The position numbers and the translations under genes are program-made. 64,000 nt of DNA from Streptomyces sp. CBMA152 (GTDB lineage: Bacteria; Actinomycetota; Actinomycetes; Streptomycetales; Streptomycetaceae), in NCBI RefSeq assembly GCF_014596475.1, contig NZ_MECJ01000022.1, forward strand, positions 87,800 through 151,799, in the 5' to 3' direction. This document shows, in pieces, positions 1 to 7,936 of this stretch; position 1 is the first letter of the stretch, and each line of letters begins with the position of its first letter. The notes beneath the pieces were generated by a model. It saw only the letters and a program-made list of their open reading frames with translations, had not been told where the DNA came from and did not search any database.

Positions 1-821
1 TCACGCGCTGGCAGTTGTGCCTGCTGGTAGCGGGTGCGGCGCTGGCGGCGCTGCCGTGGAAGATGACGCTCGGTGGCGACTTCCGGCTGACGAGCGCGCT
101 CAGCGCACTGGCGTACGCGGGGGTGCTCGCGGTGAGCTTCCGCGCCGCCCGGGGGCACGCAAAATCGCATTGGCAACTGAATCGTTCGGCGGCCGAGTTC
201 ATCAAATCCATGTGCTGGCGCTATGCGGTGCACGGGGCTCCGTTCGACTCCAACACACCTTCCCCCGAAGGTCTGTTCACCCTCCGTCTGGAGGAAGGAC
301 TGCGGGAGTTGCGGAAGGTGGGCTGGCAGGACCCGCGCGAAGAGCAGGCGTCCACGCTGGCCGACGCGGATCTCATCACCGCGCCCATGCGGGAGTTACG
401 GGCGAAGGCCTTCACCGTACGCAAGGAGACGTATGTACGGGACCGCCTGATCGAGCAGCGCAACTGGTACCGGCGCCGCCAGGAGGCGTCCCGGCGGGCC
501 ACCGCGCTGTGGACCTCCGCGATCACCCTGCTCACGCTTCTCGCGTTGCTCTTCGCGACGCTGCACACGTTCGGGGCTGCTGAGGACGTGAAGCCGGCCG
601 GGCTGCTCTCGGCCGCTGCCGCCGCATGCCTGGCCTGGAGCGAGATCCGCCGCCATCAGCCGCTGATATCGGCGCACTCACTGGTGGAGCAGGATCTGAT
701 GGAGAAGCATGTGGCCATGGAGAACACGGTCAGCGAGCGGGAGTGGCCGAGGGCGGTGTACGAGATCGAGCGAGTCGTCTCACCCATGCACACCGACTGG
801 CTTGCCAGGCTCCGCAGTTGA
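1..821 (+). CDS. SLATT (DUF4231) membrane protein, 5' end outside window
   Basis: The reading frame is open back to the first base, so the true start lies upstream; a TTG at 15 falls inside the first membrane helix and is unlikely to be the start. The visible 268 residues hold two similar halves, each with a hydrophobic hairpin (about residues 1-45 and 160-205) followed by a charged helix, the architecture of DUF4231/SLATT proteins. In the published SLATT predictions (Burroughs and Aravind) such proteins are membrane effectors, possibly pore-forming, triggered by a nucleotide sensed by a partner such as SLOG. A SLOG gene follows at 859-1338 on the opposite strand, only 37 bp away. The family call is from sequence pattern; the effector role is inference. 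Confidence 0.75.
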   Translation, partial: TRWQLCLLVAGAALAALPWKMTLGGDFRLTSALSALAYAGVLAVSFRAARGHAKSHWQLNRSAAEFIKSMCWRYAVHGAPFDSNTPSPEGLFTLRLEEGLRELRKVGWQDPREEQASTLADADLITAPMRELRAKAFTVRKETYVRDRLIEQRNWYRRRQEASRRATALWTSAITLLTLLALLFATLHTFGAAEDVKPAGLLSAAAAACLAWSEIRRHQPLISAHSLVEQDLMEKHVAMENTVSEREWPRAVYEIERVVSPMHTDWLARLRS

Positions 822-858
822 TCGACCGTAAGACCTACGTCACCCGTCTGACGAACCG

Positions 859-1338
859 TCAGGGGCGGGTGAGCCCGTCGCGCCACACCACCGTGACCGT
901 CCTGCCCAGGCTGCGGGCGTACGCGACGATGTCGCCCGTGCCGCCGAGCCCCCGCGCGGGCCGCCCGTCCCACACCGCCACCAGACGGTCGCAGTTGTCC
1001 GCGATATAGGCGCCCGCCGCGTAGTAGGCCTCGTCGGTGGAGTGCGGGAAGTCCATCCGGATCTCCTGGGTGGCCTGCCGCTTGAGGCCCTGGTAGCGGG
1101 CGAGTTCGACGGCGTCGGTGAAGCCCGTCTCGTAGTCGCCGCTGGGAATGACCACGGTCAGGGACGCGCCGCATTCCAGGGCGACGGCCGCGAAGAGCTG
1201 GTCGGCGCCGGCGGCGAGGCTGGACAGCACCTCCAGTGAACCCTCGTGGCCGCACAGCAGACTGCGCAGACAGCCGCGGATCTCCTCTAACGCCTCGGAG
1301 GGAATGTCTCGGTGACCGGTCACTCCGATGCGTTTCAC
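859..1338 (-). CDS. SLOG-superfamily nucleotide-binding protein
   Basis: A 159-residue protein with a Rossmann-like pattern: N-terminal GVTGHRD (about residues 4-10), a central SLAAGADQL strand-loop-helix (about 44-52), and a Gly-rich GGTGD near residue 130. These are hallmarks of SLOG (DprA/LOG-like) proteins, predicted to bind or generate nucleotide-derived ligands. The GTG start at 1338 is preferred over upstream in-frame codons because GGGGTGAG lies just before it and the recognisable fold begins there. It converges on the SLATT gene at 1-821. SLOG and SLATT proteins are a recurrent pair in predicted nucleotide-signalling conflict systems, though usually codirectional. No catalytic activity can be assigned from sequence alone. 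Confidence 0.7.
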   Translation of the reverse strand: MKRIGVTGHRDIPSEALEEIRGCLRSLLCGHEGSLEVLSSLAAGADQLFAAVALECGASLTVVIPSGDYETGFTDAVELARYQGLKRQATQEIRMDFPHSTDEAYYAAGAYIADNCDRLVAVWDGRPARGLGGTGDIVAYARSLGRTVTVVWRDGLTRP

Positions 1339-1438
1339 TGGCTCACCCCGTGTGTCCGCTCGCCTCTCCGCCGTGAACATCCTCCCAAAAAGGCGCAACG
1401 CGTCCAGTCGTACGCACCCGACCCCGGCCAGCTGGGAC

Positions 1439-1469
1439 GAGCCCCCGCCCGGTGCTCGGGCGGGGGCTC
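1439..1469 (-). terminator. Hairpin terminator after protease gene
   Basis: A perfect 13-bp inverted repeat (GAGCCCCCGCCCG and its complement) with a 5-nt loop lies about 30 nt beyond the protease stop. It lacks a T-run, as is common for Streptomyces terminators. Confidence 0.75.
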
Positions 1470-1501
1470 GCCGCCGCTTTACGCAGCCAGGTGATCAGCC
1501 G

Positions 1502-2407
1502 TCAGAAGAGGCTGACGCCATAGGCGTTCATGGCCGCGACCACGGGCTGGAAGAAGGTCGTGCCGCCCGACGAGCAGTTGCCGCTGCCGCCGGAGGTGAG
1601 ACCGAGGGCCGTGGAACCGGAGTAGAGCGGACCGCCGGAGTCGCCGGGCTCGGCGCAGACGGTGGTCTGGATCAGGCCGCGCACGATGTCGCCGTTGCCG
1701 TAGTTGACGGTGGCGTTGAGCGCGGTGACCCGGCCGCTGTGGATGCCGGTGGTGGAGCCGCGCCGGGTGACGCTCTGGCCGACCGTGGGATTGGCCGCAC
1801 GGGTGATGGGCTGGCTGCCCACCGCGCTCGGGTGGGAGAGCGCGGTGTTGGTGTACTGCACCAGACCGTAGTCGTGGCCCGGGAAGGTGGTGCCGACCGT
1901 GGGGCCGATGCTCGTCGAGTGCGAGGAGCTGGTGTAGTAGTTCGGGTAGCCCTGGGTGCAGTGACCGGCCGTCAGGAAGTAATAGGTGCTGCCCTTCCTG
2001 ACGTTGAAGCCCAGCGAGCAGCGCCAGCTCGTCGTGTAGATGGCGTCTCCGCCGGAGAGCAGCTTGCTGATCTTCCCGTTGGTCCGCTCGACGCGTATCG
2101 CGGACGCGTTGGATCCGGCCTGCTGCTTGATCTTGGCTATGTCGGCCTGGGTGACGCCGGGGTCGGCGGTCACGATCAGCGTGTGGGTGGCGGGGTCGAC
2201 GTGCCAGGCGGTGCCCGCGACATCGGCTCCGAGCACGGCGTCGCTGACGGCGGAGAGCTGGGTGGCGCTGAACGCTTGGGCCGGACTGGCGCTGGCGGTG
2301 GGGACCGCGAGAGCAGCGGCGGCGACGAGCCCGGTGGTGATGGCGGCTGCCTTGGTGCGTCTCGCGAAAGAGCCGTGACGCCGGGGGATGGTGCGCTTGA
2401 TCCTCAC
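1502..2407 (-). CDS. Streptogrisin B-like secreted serine protease precursor (S1)
   Basis: A 301-residue pre-pro-protease. Residues 1-40 are a long actinobacterial signal peptide with an RR pair at 16-17; about 41-115 form the alpha-lytic-protease-type propeptide; the mature chymotrypsin fold begins near LSGGDAIY (about 117), giving roughly 185 residues, the size of streptogrisin B. The triad is visible as His149 (TAGHC), Asp179 (HDYGLV) and Ser257 (GDSGGP). Cysteines at 130/150 and 251/278 fit the two conserved disulfides. The GTG start has a strong GGGAGG seven bases upstream. The enzyme should be exported, self-cleave and degrade extracellular protein. The gene is monocistronic with its own terminator. 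It is closer to streptogrisin B than to A or C by motif wording and length. Confidence 0.93.
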   Translation of the reverse strand: MRIKRTIPRRHGSFARRTKAAAITTGLVAAAALAVPTASASPAQAFSATQLSAVSDAVLGADVAGTAWHVDPATHTLIVTADPGVTQADIAKIKQQAGSNASAIRVERTNGKISKLLSGGDAIYTTSWRCSLGFNVRKGSTYYFLTAGHCTQGYPNYYTSSSHSTSIGPTVGTTFPGHDYGLVQYTNTALSHPSAVGSQPITRAANPTVGQSVTRRGSTTGIHSGRVTALNATVNYGNGDIVRGLIQTTVCAEPGDSGGPLYSGSTALGLTSGGSGNCSSGGTTFFQPVVAAMNAYGVSLF

Positions 2408-2540
2408 TTCTGTTCCTCCCGAGGGAAGTCGAGGGGCCCGGTTTGGGTGGGGGGACCCCGTGAGGCGCGGCCAAGGGCCGACGGCAGCACAATGAAGCGC
2501 CGCCGTGCTCCTGACAAGCGCTGGGAGGGAGTATTCGGTG

Positions 2541-2578
2541 GCCCGGCCGTCGGGCGCAAGGGCGCCTTTCGGCCGGGC
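2541..2578 (-). terminator. Hairpin terminator of the monooxygenase operon
   Basis: A 9-bp outer stem (GCCCGGCCG with its complement) with further internal pairing lies 26 nt past the DUF1684 stop, at the end of the four-gene operon. Confidence 0.6.
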
Positions 2579-2603
2579 AGTTGGGGTTTCGGCGAGGCGC
2601 GGG

Positions 2604-3392
2604 TCAGCCGGTGAGCACGGTCCGCTCCCCCGCCGGGACGGCGATGTCCAGCGTGTTGCCCGGGGGCGGGAAGGGGCAGATGAAGTGGTCGGCGAACGCG
2701 CACGGGGGCAGCAGTGCGCGGTTGAGGTCGACCGTCACGCTGCCGTCCACCTCGGGTGCGCCGGGGCGCAGAAAACGGAACCGGTAGCTCGAATCCCCGC
2801 TGGTCGCATCGGCGAAGACCGCCCAGAGCCCGCCGTCGCCCTCGACCGCCACCTGAAGGGTGTGGTTTCGGCCCTCCAGCGTGAAGGCGATCTCGCCGCC
2901 GAGCCCGAGCCCGCGCTCCACCCCGTCGGCGTTCGCCACATTGACGGTCCGCGCCTCGTCGTACGGGCGGAAGGTGCCGGGCACCGCCCAGCGTGCGTCG
3001 TACGGCGTCGCCTCGATGCCCTTGAACGCGCGTCGGCGCTCGGCCTCGGGGTCCCAGATCCGCACCGCCCACAGCCCCTCGCGGCGCAGCACCACCAGCC
3101 GCCTCGCGCCCTGGGCCAGCCGCGACTGTCCGATCGGGGCGTGGTCGGCGGTGAGCCGGACCTCGCCGGTGAACTCCTCGCCGTCCAGGCTGATCCCGTC
3201 CTCGGCGCCCGCCGAGAGCACCACTTCGTCGCCCTCTTCGCGCCAGCGCCCCGGCACGGCCGGAATTCGACCCTCCACTGCGTCGGCGAGCCAGTGGGTG
3301 CCGGTCAGCGCGAGGGGGCCGTAGGGCGAAGAAACGGTCGCGATGCGCCGTTCGTGCCAGCGGTCCCACTCCTGTGCCGCGTCCGTGCTCAT
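2604..3392 (-). CDS. DUF1684 family protein
   Basis: A 262-residue cytoplasmic protein without signal or membrane segment. The N-terminal WDRWHERRIATVSSPYGPLAL and the C-terminal LNRALLPPCAFADHFICPFPPPGN stretch are the characteristic wording of DUF1684, an uncharacterised family frequent in actinobacteria (the second motif is named here by its region, about residues 215-245). The ATG start overlaps the stop of the upstream monooxygenase gene by four bases (ATGA), so translation is probably coupled and the protein belongs to the same process. It is the last gene of the operon and is followed by a hairpin. Its biochemical role is unknown; association with flavin monooxygenases suggests substrate binding or handling of a sulfur or fatty compound, which is inference. 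Confidence 0.75.
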   Translation of the reverse strand: MSTDAAQEWDRWHERRIATVSSPYGPLALTGTHWLADAVEGRIPAVPGRWREEGDEVVLSAGAEDGISLDGEEFTGEVRLTADHAPIGQSRLAQGARRLVVLRREGLWAVRIWDPEAERRRAFKGIEATPYDARWAVPGTFRPYDEARTVNVANADGVERGLGLGGEIAFTLEGRNHTLQVAVEGDGGLWAVFADATSGDSSYRFRFLRPGAPEVDGSVTVDLNRALLPPCAFADHFICPFPPPGNTLDIAVPAGERTVLTG

Positions 3393-4690
3393 GCTGGTCC
3401 ATCCTTCCGTACGGGGGTGCGCAGCCCCAGATGCGAGCGCAGTGTCGGGCCGGAGTATTCCGAACGGAACACGCCACGCTCCTGAAGCAGCGGCACCACG
3501 TCGTCCACGAAGTCGTCGAGCCCGCCCGGGGTGAGCTGCGGGATGAGGATGAACCCGTCGGCGGCGTCGGTCCGTACGAACTCGTCCAGCTGGGCGGCGA
3601 CCGAACCGGGTGTGCCGATGAACGACTGGCGGGCGGTGGTCTCGATGACCGTCTGCCGGATGGAGAGACCCTTCGCCTCCGACAGCGCCCGCCATTTGGC
3701 CGCGACCGCGAAGGGGTCACCGACCTTCACCCGCCCCTGCACCAGCGTCGACGCGGGATCCGGGTCGATGTCCGGGAGCGGCCCGTCCGGGTCGTACGCG
3801 GAGAGGTCGCGGCCCCAGATCTGCTCCAGGGTGACGATCGCGTTCTGCGGGGAGACCTGACGGCGGCGGATGTCGGCGGCCTTCTCCTGCGCCTCGGCGT
3901 CGCTGTCGCCGAGCACGAAGGTGACCCCCGGCATGATCTTCAGGTCCTCGGGCTGTCTGCCGTACCGGGCGAGCCGGCTCTTCACATCGGCGTAGAACGC
4001 CCGCCCGGCCTCCAGGCTGCCGTGCCGGGTGAAGACGACATCGGCGGCGGACGCGGCGAACTCGCGGCCCTCGCCGGAGTCCCCGGCCTGGATGACGACC
4101 GGATGACCCTGCGGGGAGCGCGGCAGCGTGAACTCCCCCGATATGGCGAAGTGTTGGCCCTGGTGAGAGAAGGGACGGGGAGTTCCCTCAGCCGTCCAGG
4201 AATCCCACAGTTCACGTGCGGTGGCGACGAACTCGGCCGCCCGGGTGTACCGGTCGGCCCGGTCCAGATAGCCGCCGCGCCTGAAGTTCTCGCCGGTGAA
4301 CGCGTCGAACGAGGTGACCACGTTCCAGGCCGCGCGGCCGCCGCTGAGATGATCCAGCGAGGCGAGCCGACGGGCGAGTTCGTACGGCTCGTTGAACGTG
4401 GCGTTGACCGTGGCGGCCAGACCCAGGTGCTCGGTCACGGCCGCGAGGGCGTTCAGGACCGTGATGGACTCCGGGCGGCCCACCACGTCCAGGTCGTGGA
4501 TGCGCCCCTTGTGCTCGCGCAGCCGCAGCCCCTCGGCGAGGAAGAAGAAGTCGAACCGGCCGCGCTCGGCGGTGCGGGCCAGATGCTCGAAGGAGGCGAA
4601 GTCGATCTGGCTGCCCGAGCGCGGGTCGGTCCAGACGGTGGTGTTGTTGACGCCCGGGAAGTGGGCGGCGAGATGCATCTGCCTGGTCAT
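3389..4690 (-). CDS. NtaA/SnaA/DszA-family FMN-dependent monooxygenase
   Basis: A 433-residue TIM-barrel flavoprotein of the bacterial luciferase-like superfamily. N-terminal MTRQMHLAAHFPG, SQIDFASFEHLARTAERGRF and GGRAAWNVVTS are typical of the NtaA/SnaA/DszA subgroup, which uses reduced FMN from a partner reductase to hydroxylate sulfones, sulfonates, nitrilotriacetate or similar compounds. Length matches the family (430-460). The ATG at 4690 overlaps the preceding gene's stop by four bases, and its own stop overlaps the DUF1684 start, so three genes are translationally chained. No flavin reductase is present in the operon, so FMNH2 must come from elsewhere. Substrate cannot be read from sequence; organosulfur scavenging is the best guess. 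Confidence 0.88.
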   Translation of the reverse strand: MTRQMHLAAHFPGVNNTTVWTDPRSGSQIDFASFEHLARTAERGRFDFFFLAEGLRLREHKGRIHDLDVVGRPESITVLNALAAVTEHLGLAATVNATFNEPYELARRLASLDHLSGGRAAWNVVTSFDAFTGENFRRGGYLDRADRYTRAAEFVATARELWDSWTAEGTPRPFSHQGQHFAISGEFTLPRSPQGHPVVIQAGDSGEGREFAASAADVVFTRHGSLEAGRAFYADVKSRLARYGRQPEDLKIMPGVTFVLGDSDAEAQEKAADIRRRQVSPQNAIVTLEQIWGRDLSAYDPDGPLPDIDPDPASTLVQGRVKVGDPFAVAAKWRALSEAKGLSIRQTVIETTARQSFIGTPGSVAAQLDEFVRTDAADGFILIPQLTPGGLDDFVDDVVPLLQERGVFRSEYSGPTLRSHLGLRTPVRKDGPA

Positions 4691-5703
4691 GACGCCCTCC
4701 CGGCCTGCGCGTACTGGTTGACGGCCCGGGACAGGCCCAGGTGTTCGCGGAGTGTGGCGCCGGGATAGAAGCGGCGCAGTAAGCCACGGTGCTGGAGCAC
4801 GGGCACCGTCCCGTCGACGACGAGCGCGAGATCGCGTCCGGGGTCGGCCGGGCGCAGATGGAAACCGTCGGCGGCGCCCTGCTGACACCAGTCGCCGATC
4901 AGCCCGGCGAGGCCGACCGCGTCGGCCGTGGTGTGCAGTTCGACCGGGATCGAGACGAGCACCCGCAGGCGTCCGGGGTCGCGGCCATGGGCCCGCACCC
5001 GGTCGCGCAGTTCCTCGCGGGCCTCGCGCGCGGTGGTGGGGTCCTCGGCCCGTACGAGGGCGATGTCGGCGTGCCGGACGGCGGCGGCGCGGGCCTCCGG
5101 ATCGGTCGCGTCGATCACGGTGACGGGGTGGCCCTGCGGTGGCCGGGGCACGATGGCGGGGCCGCGCACCGAGAACGTACGGCCCTCGAAGTCGACGTAG
5201 TGCAGCTTGTCGCGGTCGATGAAGCGGCCGGTCGGCTCGTCACGGATCTCGGCACCGTCCTCCCAGCTGTCCCACAACTTGGCTGCCACATCGGCCACTT
5301 CACGCGCCTCGTGCCACAGCTCGGCGATGGGAGCGGCTGATCGACGACCGAAGAGCCGGGCCTCGGCCTCGGTGGTCGACACCTGCGGGCTCCAGCCCGC
5401 CCGGCCCCGGCTCACCCAGTCGAGGGTGGCCACGGCCGAGGAGACATGGAACGGCTCGGTGTGGGTGGTGGTCACGGTGGGGACGAGCCCGATCCGCCCG
5501 GTGGCGGGCGCGACCCTCGCCAGCACGGCGAGCGCGTCCGGGCCCGGCCGGGCGAAGGAGTCCCCGAGGGTGACGAAGTCGAGCCGGCCGCGCTCGGCGA
5601 GCCGGGCGAGGCGGACGTAGTGCGGGGCGTCGTAGTGCGGTGGGCCGCCGAGGTCGACGGCGAGATGGAGCGGCCGGGTGGCCGACCTGTCGGAGGCACT
5701 CAT
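4687..5703 (-). CDS. Second LLM-class flavin-dependent monooxygenase
   Basis: A 338-residue luciferase-like protein, about 100 residues shorter than its downstream neighbour but with the same landmarks: HYVRLARLAERGRLDFVTLG near the N-terminus, TTTHTEPFHVSSAVATLDW and SRGRAGWSPQVST in the barrel. The shorter length suggests loss of an insertion segment rather than truncation, because both termini look complete (REHLGLSRAVNQYA at the end). The ATG at 5703 has a good GAAAGGA upstream. It overlaps the next gene by ATGA. Two nonidentical LLM oxygenases side by side may act on different substrates or in successive steps, or form a heteromer; that is inference. Confidence 0.83.
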   Translation of the reverse strand: MSASDRSATRPLHLAVDLGGPPHYDAPHYVRLARLAERGRLDFVTLGDSFARPGPDALAVLARVAPATGRIGLVPTVTTTHTEPFHVSSAVATLDWVSRGRAGWSPQVSTTEAEARLFGRRSAAPIAELWHEAREVADVAAKLWDSWEDGAEIRDEPTGRFIDRDKLHYVDFEGRTFSVRGPAIVPRPPQGHPVTVIDATDPEARAAAVRHADIALVRAEDPTTAREAREELRDRVRAHGRDPGRLRVLVSIPVELHTTADAVGLAGLIGDWCQQGAADGFHLRPADPGRDLALVVDGTVPVLQHRGLLRRFYPGATLREHLGLSRAVNQYAQAGRAS

Positions 5704-5750
5704 GGGGTGGTTCCTTTCGGACGGGGTACGGAGTGGGCGGCGCCGGGTCG

Positions 5751-7562
5751 TCAGGCGCTGAGGCGGTGGCATGCGAGGTCGCGCAGGAATCCCAGCGCGG
5801 CGCGGGCGGTCGCGTCGTTCTGGCGGAACGCGGGGCCGCCGGTGCGGGGCCGGGTGAAGGCTCCGGGCGCCCGCGCGGTGGTGTGCGGGCCGAGCGCGAA
5901 CAGGCGTGGGTACGGGCGGGCCTCGCGGTCCAGGACGCGCCCGTCGGCGGGGTCCACGGTGAGCAGCCCCGCCCCGGTCGCGCCCGCCCCGTCCCGGTAC
6001 AGCGCACGCAGCAGCGGGCTGCGGGTGCGGTCGAGCGACGGCTCGGGCAACCGTGCCTCGACCAGGGCGCGTGCCTCGATCCACTCCCCCGGCACACTGG
6101 CACTGCCCGCCCGGAAGACCCCCGCGTCCTCGTCGCTCTCGACGGTGACGCCCGCGCCGAGGAAGCGCACGATCCCGGCGTCGGACAGCGCGAGCAGTTG
6201 CCGCAGCCGGGGGCCGGGCGGGCCGGAGGCGAGATAGCTGAAGAACCCGTGCCACCAGCGGCCCACATCACCGAGCCGGGGCAACTGCCCGTATACGGAA
6301 AGCAGCCCCAGGAACACCGCCAAGTCGACGCTGTTGGCATCGTCATGACGTCTCGTCAGATCCTGGGAGACATATCCCCGCAGGCCCTCCTGGAGTGCTT
6401 CGTACGACGGGAAGCGCACCCCGTCCAGAGGGTGGTCCAGGGCCTCCAGGTCGAGGCGGTCGGCCGGGTCGGGGACGGCCGCGGCGACCAGCGCATGCAG
6501 CTCGGGGCTGCCGGGGTCTGCGGCCGCGTACTTCTCCTCGAAGTCCGGCCAGTCGACAGCCGTGCGCTCGGGATGGGCGGTGAAGAGCCGGTGGTAGTGG
6601 GCGAAGCCGAGCTCCTTGTCGATGAGCGGCCACACGTCCCGGCGGAAGTCGGGGCGGCTCGGCCGACTCAGCAGTTCGTCGACCGCCTCCGGTCCGAAGA
6701 AGCGTGGCAGCGGCGGCCGTTCGCCCTGCCAGGCATATCCGATCTTGGAGTGGTACGGGACACCGCGCCGCGACCCGACGTACAGCACCGGCTCCCGGCC
6801 CGACGGGAGGTAGCTCCCGTCCTCCGCGTACCGCCCGCCGCGCCCCTCGGTCAGGAGCACCATCAGGTCGACGAAGGCGAGCCCGAAGCCGCGCACGATC
6901 ACCGGCTCACCGGGGCGCAGGGCCGACAGATCCGAGTCGGCGGTGAAGTCGGGCGGCAGATGGACGAGGTCGTGGCGGGCCGCGAAGGCCGCCAACTCCC
7001 GCTGCTCGTCGTCGAGTTCGGCGTCCAGGTGGCCGATGGTGAGCACCACGAGATCGGCGGCCAGCGGTTCTGCGCGACCCTCCAGACGGACATGCTGACG
7101 ACCCTCGCGCGGTCCGCCGATCCGCAGCGCGCGCGTGCGGTGCTCGTGCACGGTGACGGTCGGCCCGAGCGCGGCCACCGCCTCCTCGTACACCCAGCGC
7201 AGATACGCGCCCTGCGCCCGCCGACTGGGGAAGGTCTGTCCGTCGATCCCGGCCCATTCGGCGAGGGTGGGTCCGGGGCGGACCGGGCCCTCCTGCTGGA
7301 CGGTGTCGTCGGTGAACATGGTGACGTCCTCGGCCATGGAGTTCATCCACAGCAGCGGCGACTGCTCGGCGCGCCAGATCCGGCCGCCGCCCGGCGGATA
7401 CGGGTCGACGAGGTGGACGTCCAGCGGCTGATCCCCGTACAGCTCAGGGAGGTTGGCGGCCAGCCGCTCCAGGAATCCGGTCCCCCGCGGACCGGCTCCG
7501 ACGACGACTAGGGACGGCTGGTGAAGCGAGGGCGTGGGGAGTTTCGAACGGGCAAGGGACAT
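5751..7562 (-). CDS. FAD/NAD(P)-binding protein (NAD_binding_9 type)
   Basis: A 603-residue cytoplasmic protein, first gene of the operon. A dinucleotide-binding VVVGAGPRGTGFLERL lies at about residues 19-34, followed by LWMNSMAEDVTMFT and a second nucleotide-binding region, the wording of the FAD-NAD(P)-binding family PF13454, related to amine/lysine hydroxylase-like oxidoreductases. The ATG at 7562 has GGAG about nine bases upstream. Immediately downstream are two LLM monooxygenases; the protein could act as an oxidoreductase in the same degradation route, but there is no sign that it is the FMN reductase for them. A TTGACA / TAGCCT promoter lies about 90-120 bp upstream. Confidence 0.8.
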   Translation of the reverse strand: MSLARSKLPTPSLHQPSLVVVGAGPRGTGFLERLAANLPELYGDQPLDVHLVDPYPPGGGRIWRAEQSPLLWMNSMAEDVTMFTDDTVQQEGPVRPGPTLAEWAGIDGQTFPSRRAQGAYLRWVYEEAVAALGPTVTVHEHRTRALRIGGPREGRQHVRLEGRAEPLAADLVVLTIGHLDAELDDEQRELAAFAARHDLVHLPPDFTADSDLSALRPGEPVIVRGFGLAFVDLMVLLTEGRGGRYAEDGSYLPSGREPVLYVGSRRGVPYHSKIGYAWQGERPPLPRFFGPEAVDELLSRPSRPDFRRDVWPLIDKELGFAHYHRLFTAHPERTAVDWPDFEEKYAAADPGSPELHALVAAAVPDPADRLDLEALDHPLDGVRFPSYEALQEGLRGYVSQDLTRRHDDANSVDLAVFLGLLSVYGQLPRLGDVGRWWHGFFSYLASGPPGPRLRQLLALSDAGIVRFLGAGVTVESDEDAGVFRAGSASVPGEWIEARALVEARLPEPSLDRTRSPLLRALYRDGAGATGAGLLTVDPADGRVLDREARPYPRLFALGPHTTARAPGAFTRPRTGGPAFRQNDATARAALGFLRDLACHRLSA

Positions 7563-7650
7563 ACGAAGGCTCCGTGGATGCAGAGATCGAACACGGTGAT
7601 GCCTTCACGGAACACGGCGCGGACCAGCCCCTCAGCACGGTCCGTTGCCG

Positions 7651-7681
7651 AGGCTAGGCGGTGCGTACGGCCCGTTGTCAA
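7651..7681 (-). promoter_or_regulatory. Promoter of the monooxygenase operon
   Basis: On the minus strand a perfect -35 TTGACA (7681-7676) and a good -10 TAGCCT (7656-7651) are separated by 19 bp, about 90 bp before the start codon at 7562. This is a vegetative sigma-factor type promoter with slightly long spacing. Confidence 0.55.
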
Positions 7682-7717
7682 GCCTGTCCAGACTGTGAGC
7701 CGTACGTCTCAGGTCGG

Positions 7718-7746
7718 TTGACGCGGATACGGATGCCTGTTCCACT
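7718..7746 (+). promoter_or_regulatory. Putative divergent promoter of the leader ORF
   Basis: TTGACG (7718-7723) is followed after 17 bp by TCCACT (7741-7746), a weak -10. The leader-peptide ATG at 7753 lies only seven bases further, so the transcript would be nearly leaderless. It lies about 40 bp from the divergent operon promoter. Confidence 0.4.
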
Positions 7747-7752
7747 TGGGCC

Positions 7753-7824
7753 ATGCATCCGCAGCAGTGGCTGGTCACGCGCTCCCACATCGACTTCGGT
7801 CGAGTGTGGTCCTGTTCCTGTTGA
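7753..7824 (+). CDS. Putative Cys-type attenuation leader peptide (orphan)
   Basis: A 23-codon ORF encoding MHPQQWLVTRSHIDFGRVW followed by SCSC and a stop. The pattern L-x-x-R-x-H-I-D-x-x-R-V-x-S-x-x-C is that of the small leader peptides commonly annotated in Streptomyces upstream of sulfur and organosulfur genes, where terminal Cys codons could sense cysteine supply. Here it points away from the monooxygenase operon, and no plus-strand gene follows before 9504; the next gene, 7937-9193, is antisense to it. A short T-run (around 7850) lies about 25 bases after the stop, but no strong hairpin was found before it. Either it is a relic of a lost divergent sulfur transporter, or it acts on its own. 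The motif match is strong, the function inferred. Confidence 0.6.
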   Translation: MHPQQWLVTRSHIDFGRVWSCSC

Positions 7825-7936
7825 GCCGACCCCCTGCACGGCCCCGCGTTCTTTTTTCTCCTTCCGCGCCTTCACACACCTGACACCGCGCACCCCTCCC
7901 CTCGCACCACCGCGCAAGCGGCATGACGGAGCGTCA

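Noticed and set aside
1328..2614. Long plus-strand ORF opposite the SLOG and protease genes
   Set aside because: It is a low-complexity Ala/Gly/Arg frame antisense to two well-supported genes and has no family motif; a shadow of high-GC codon bias.
7444..7638. Leader peptide on the minus strand in front of the monooxygenase operon
   Set aside because: The minus-strand reading contains a few Cys codons but lacks the R-x-H-I-D-x-x-R-V leader pattern found on the plus strand.
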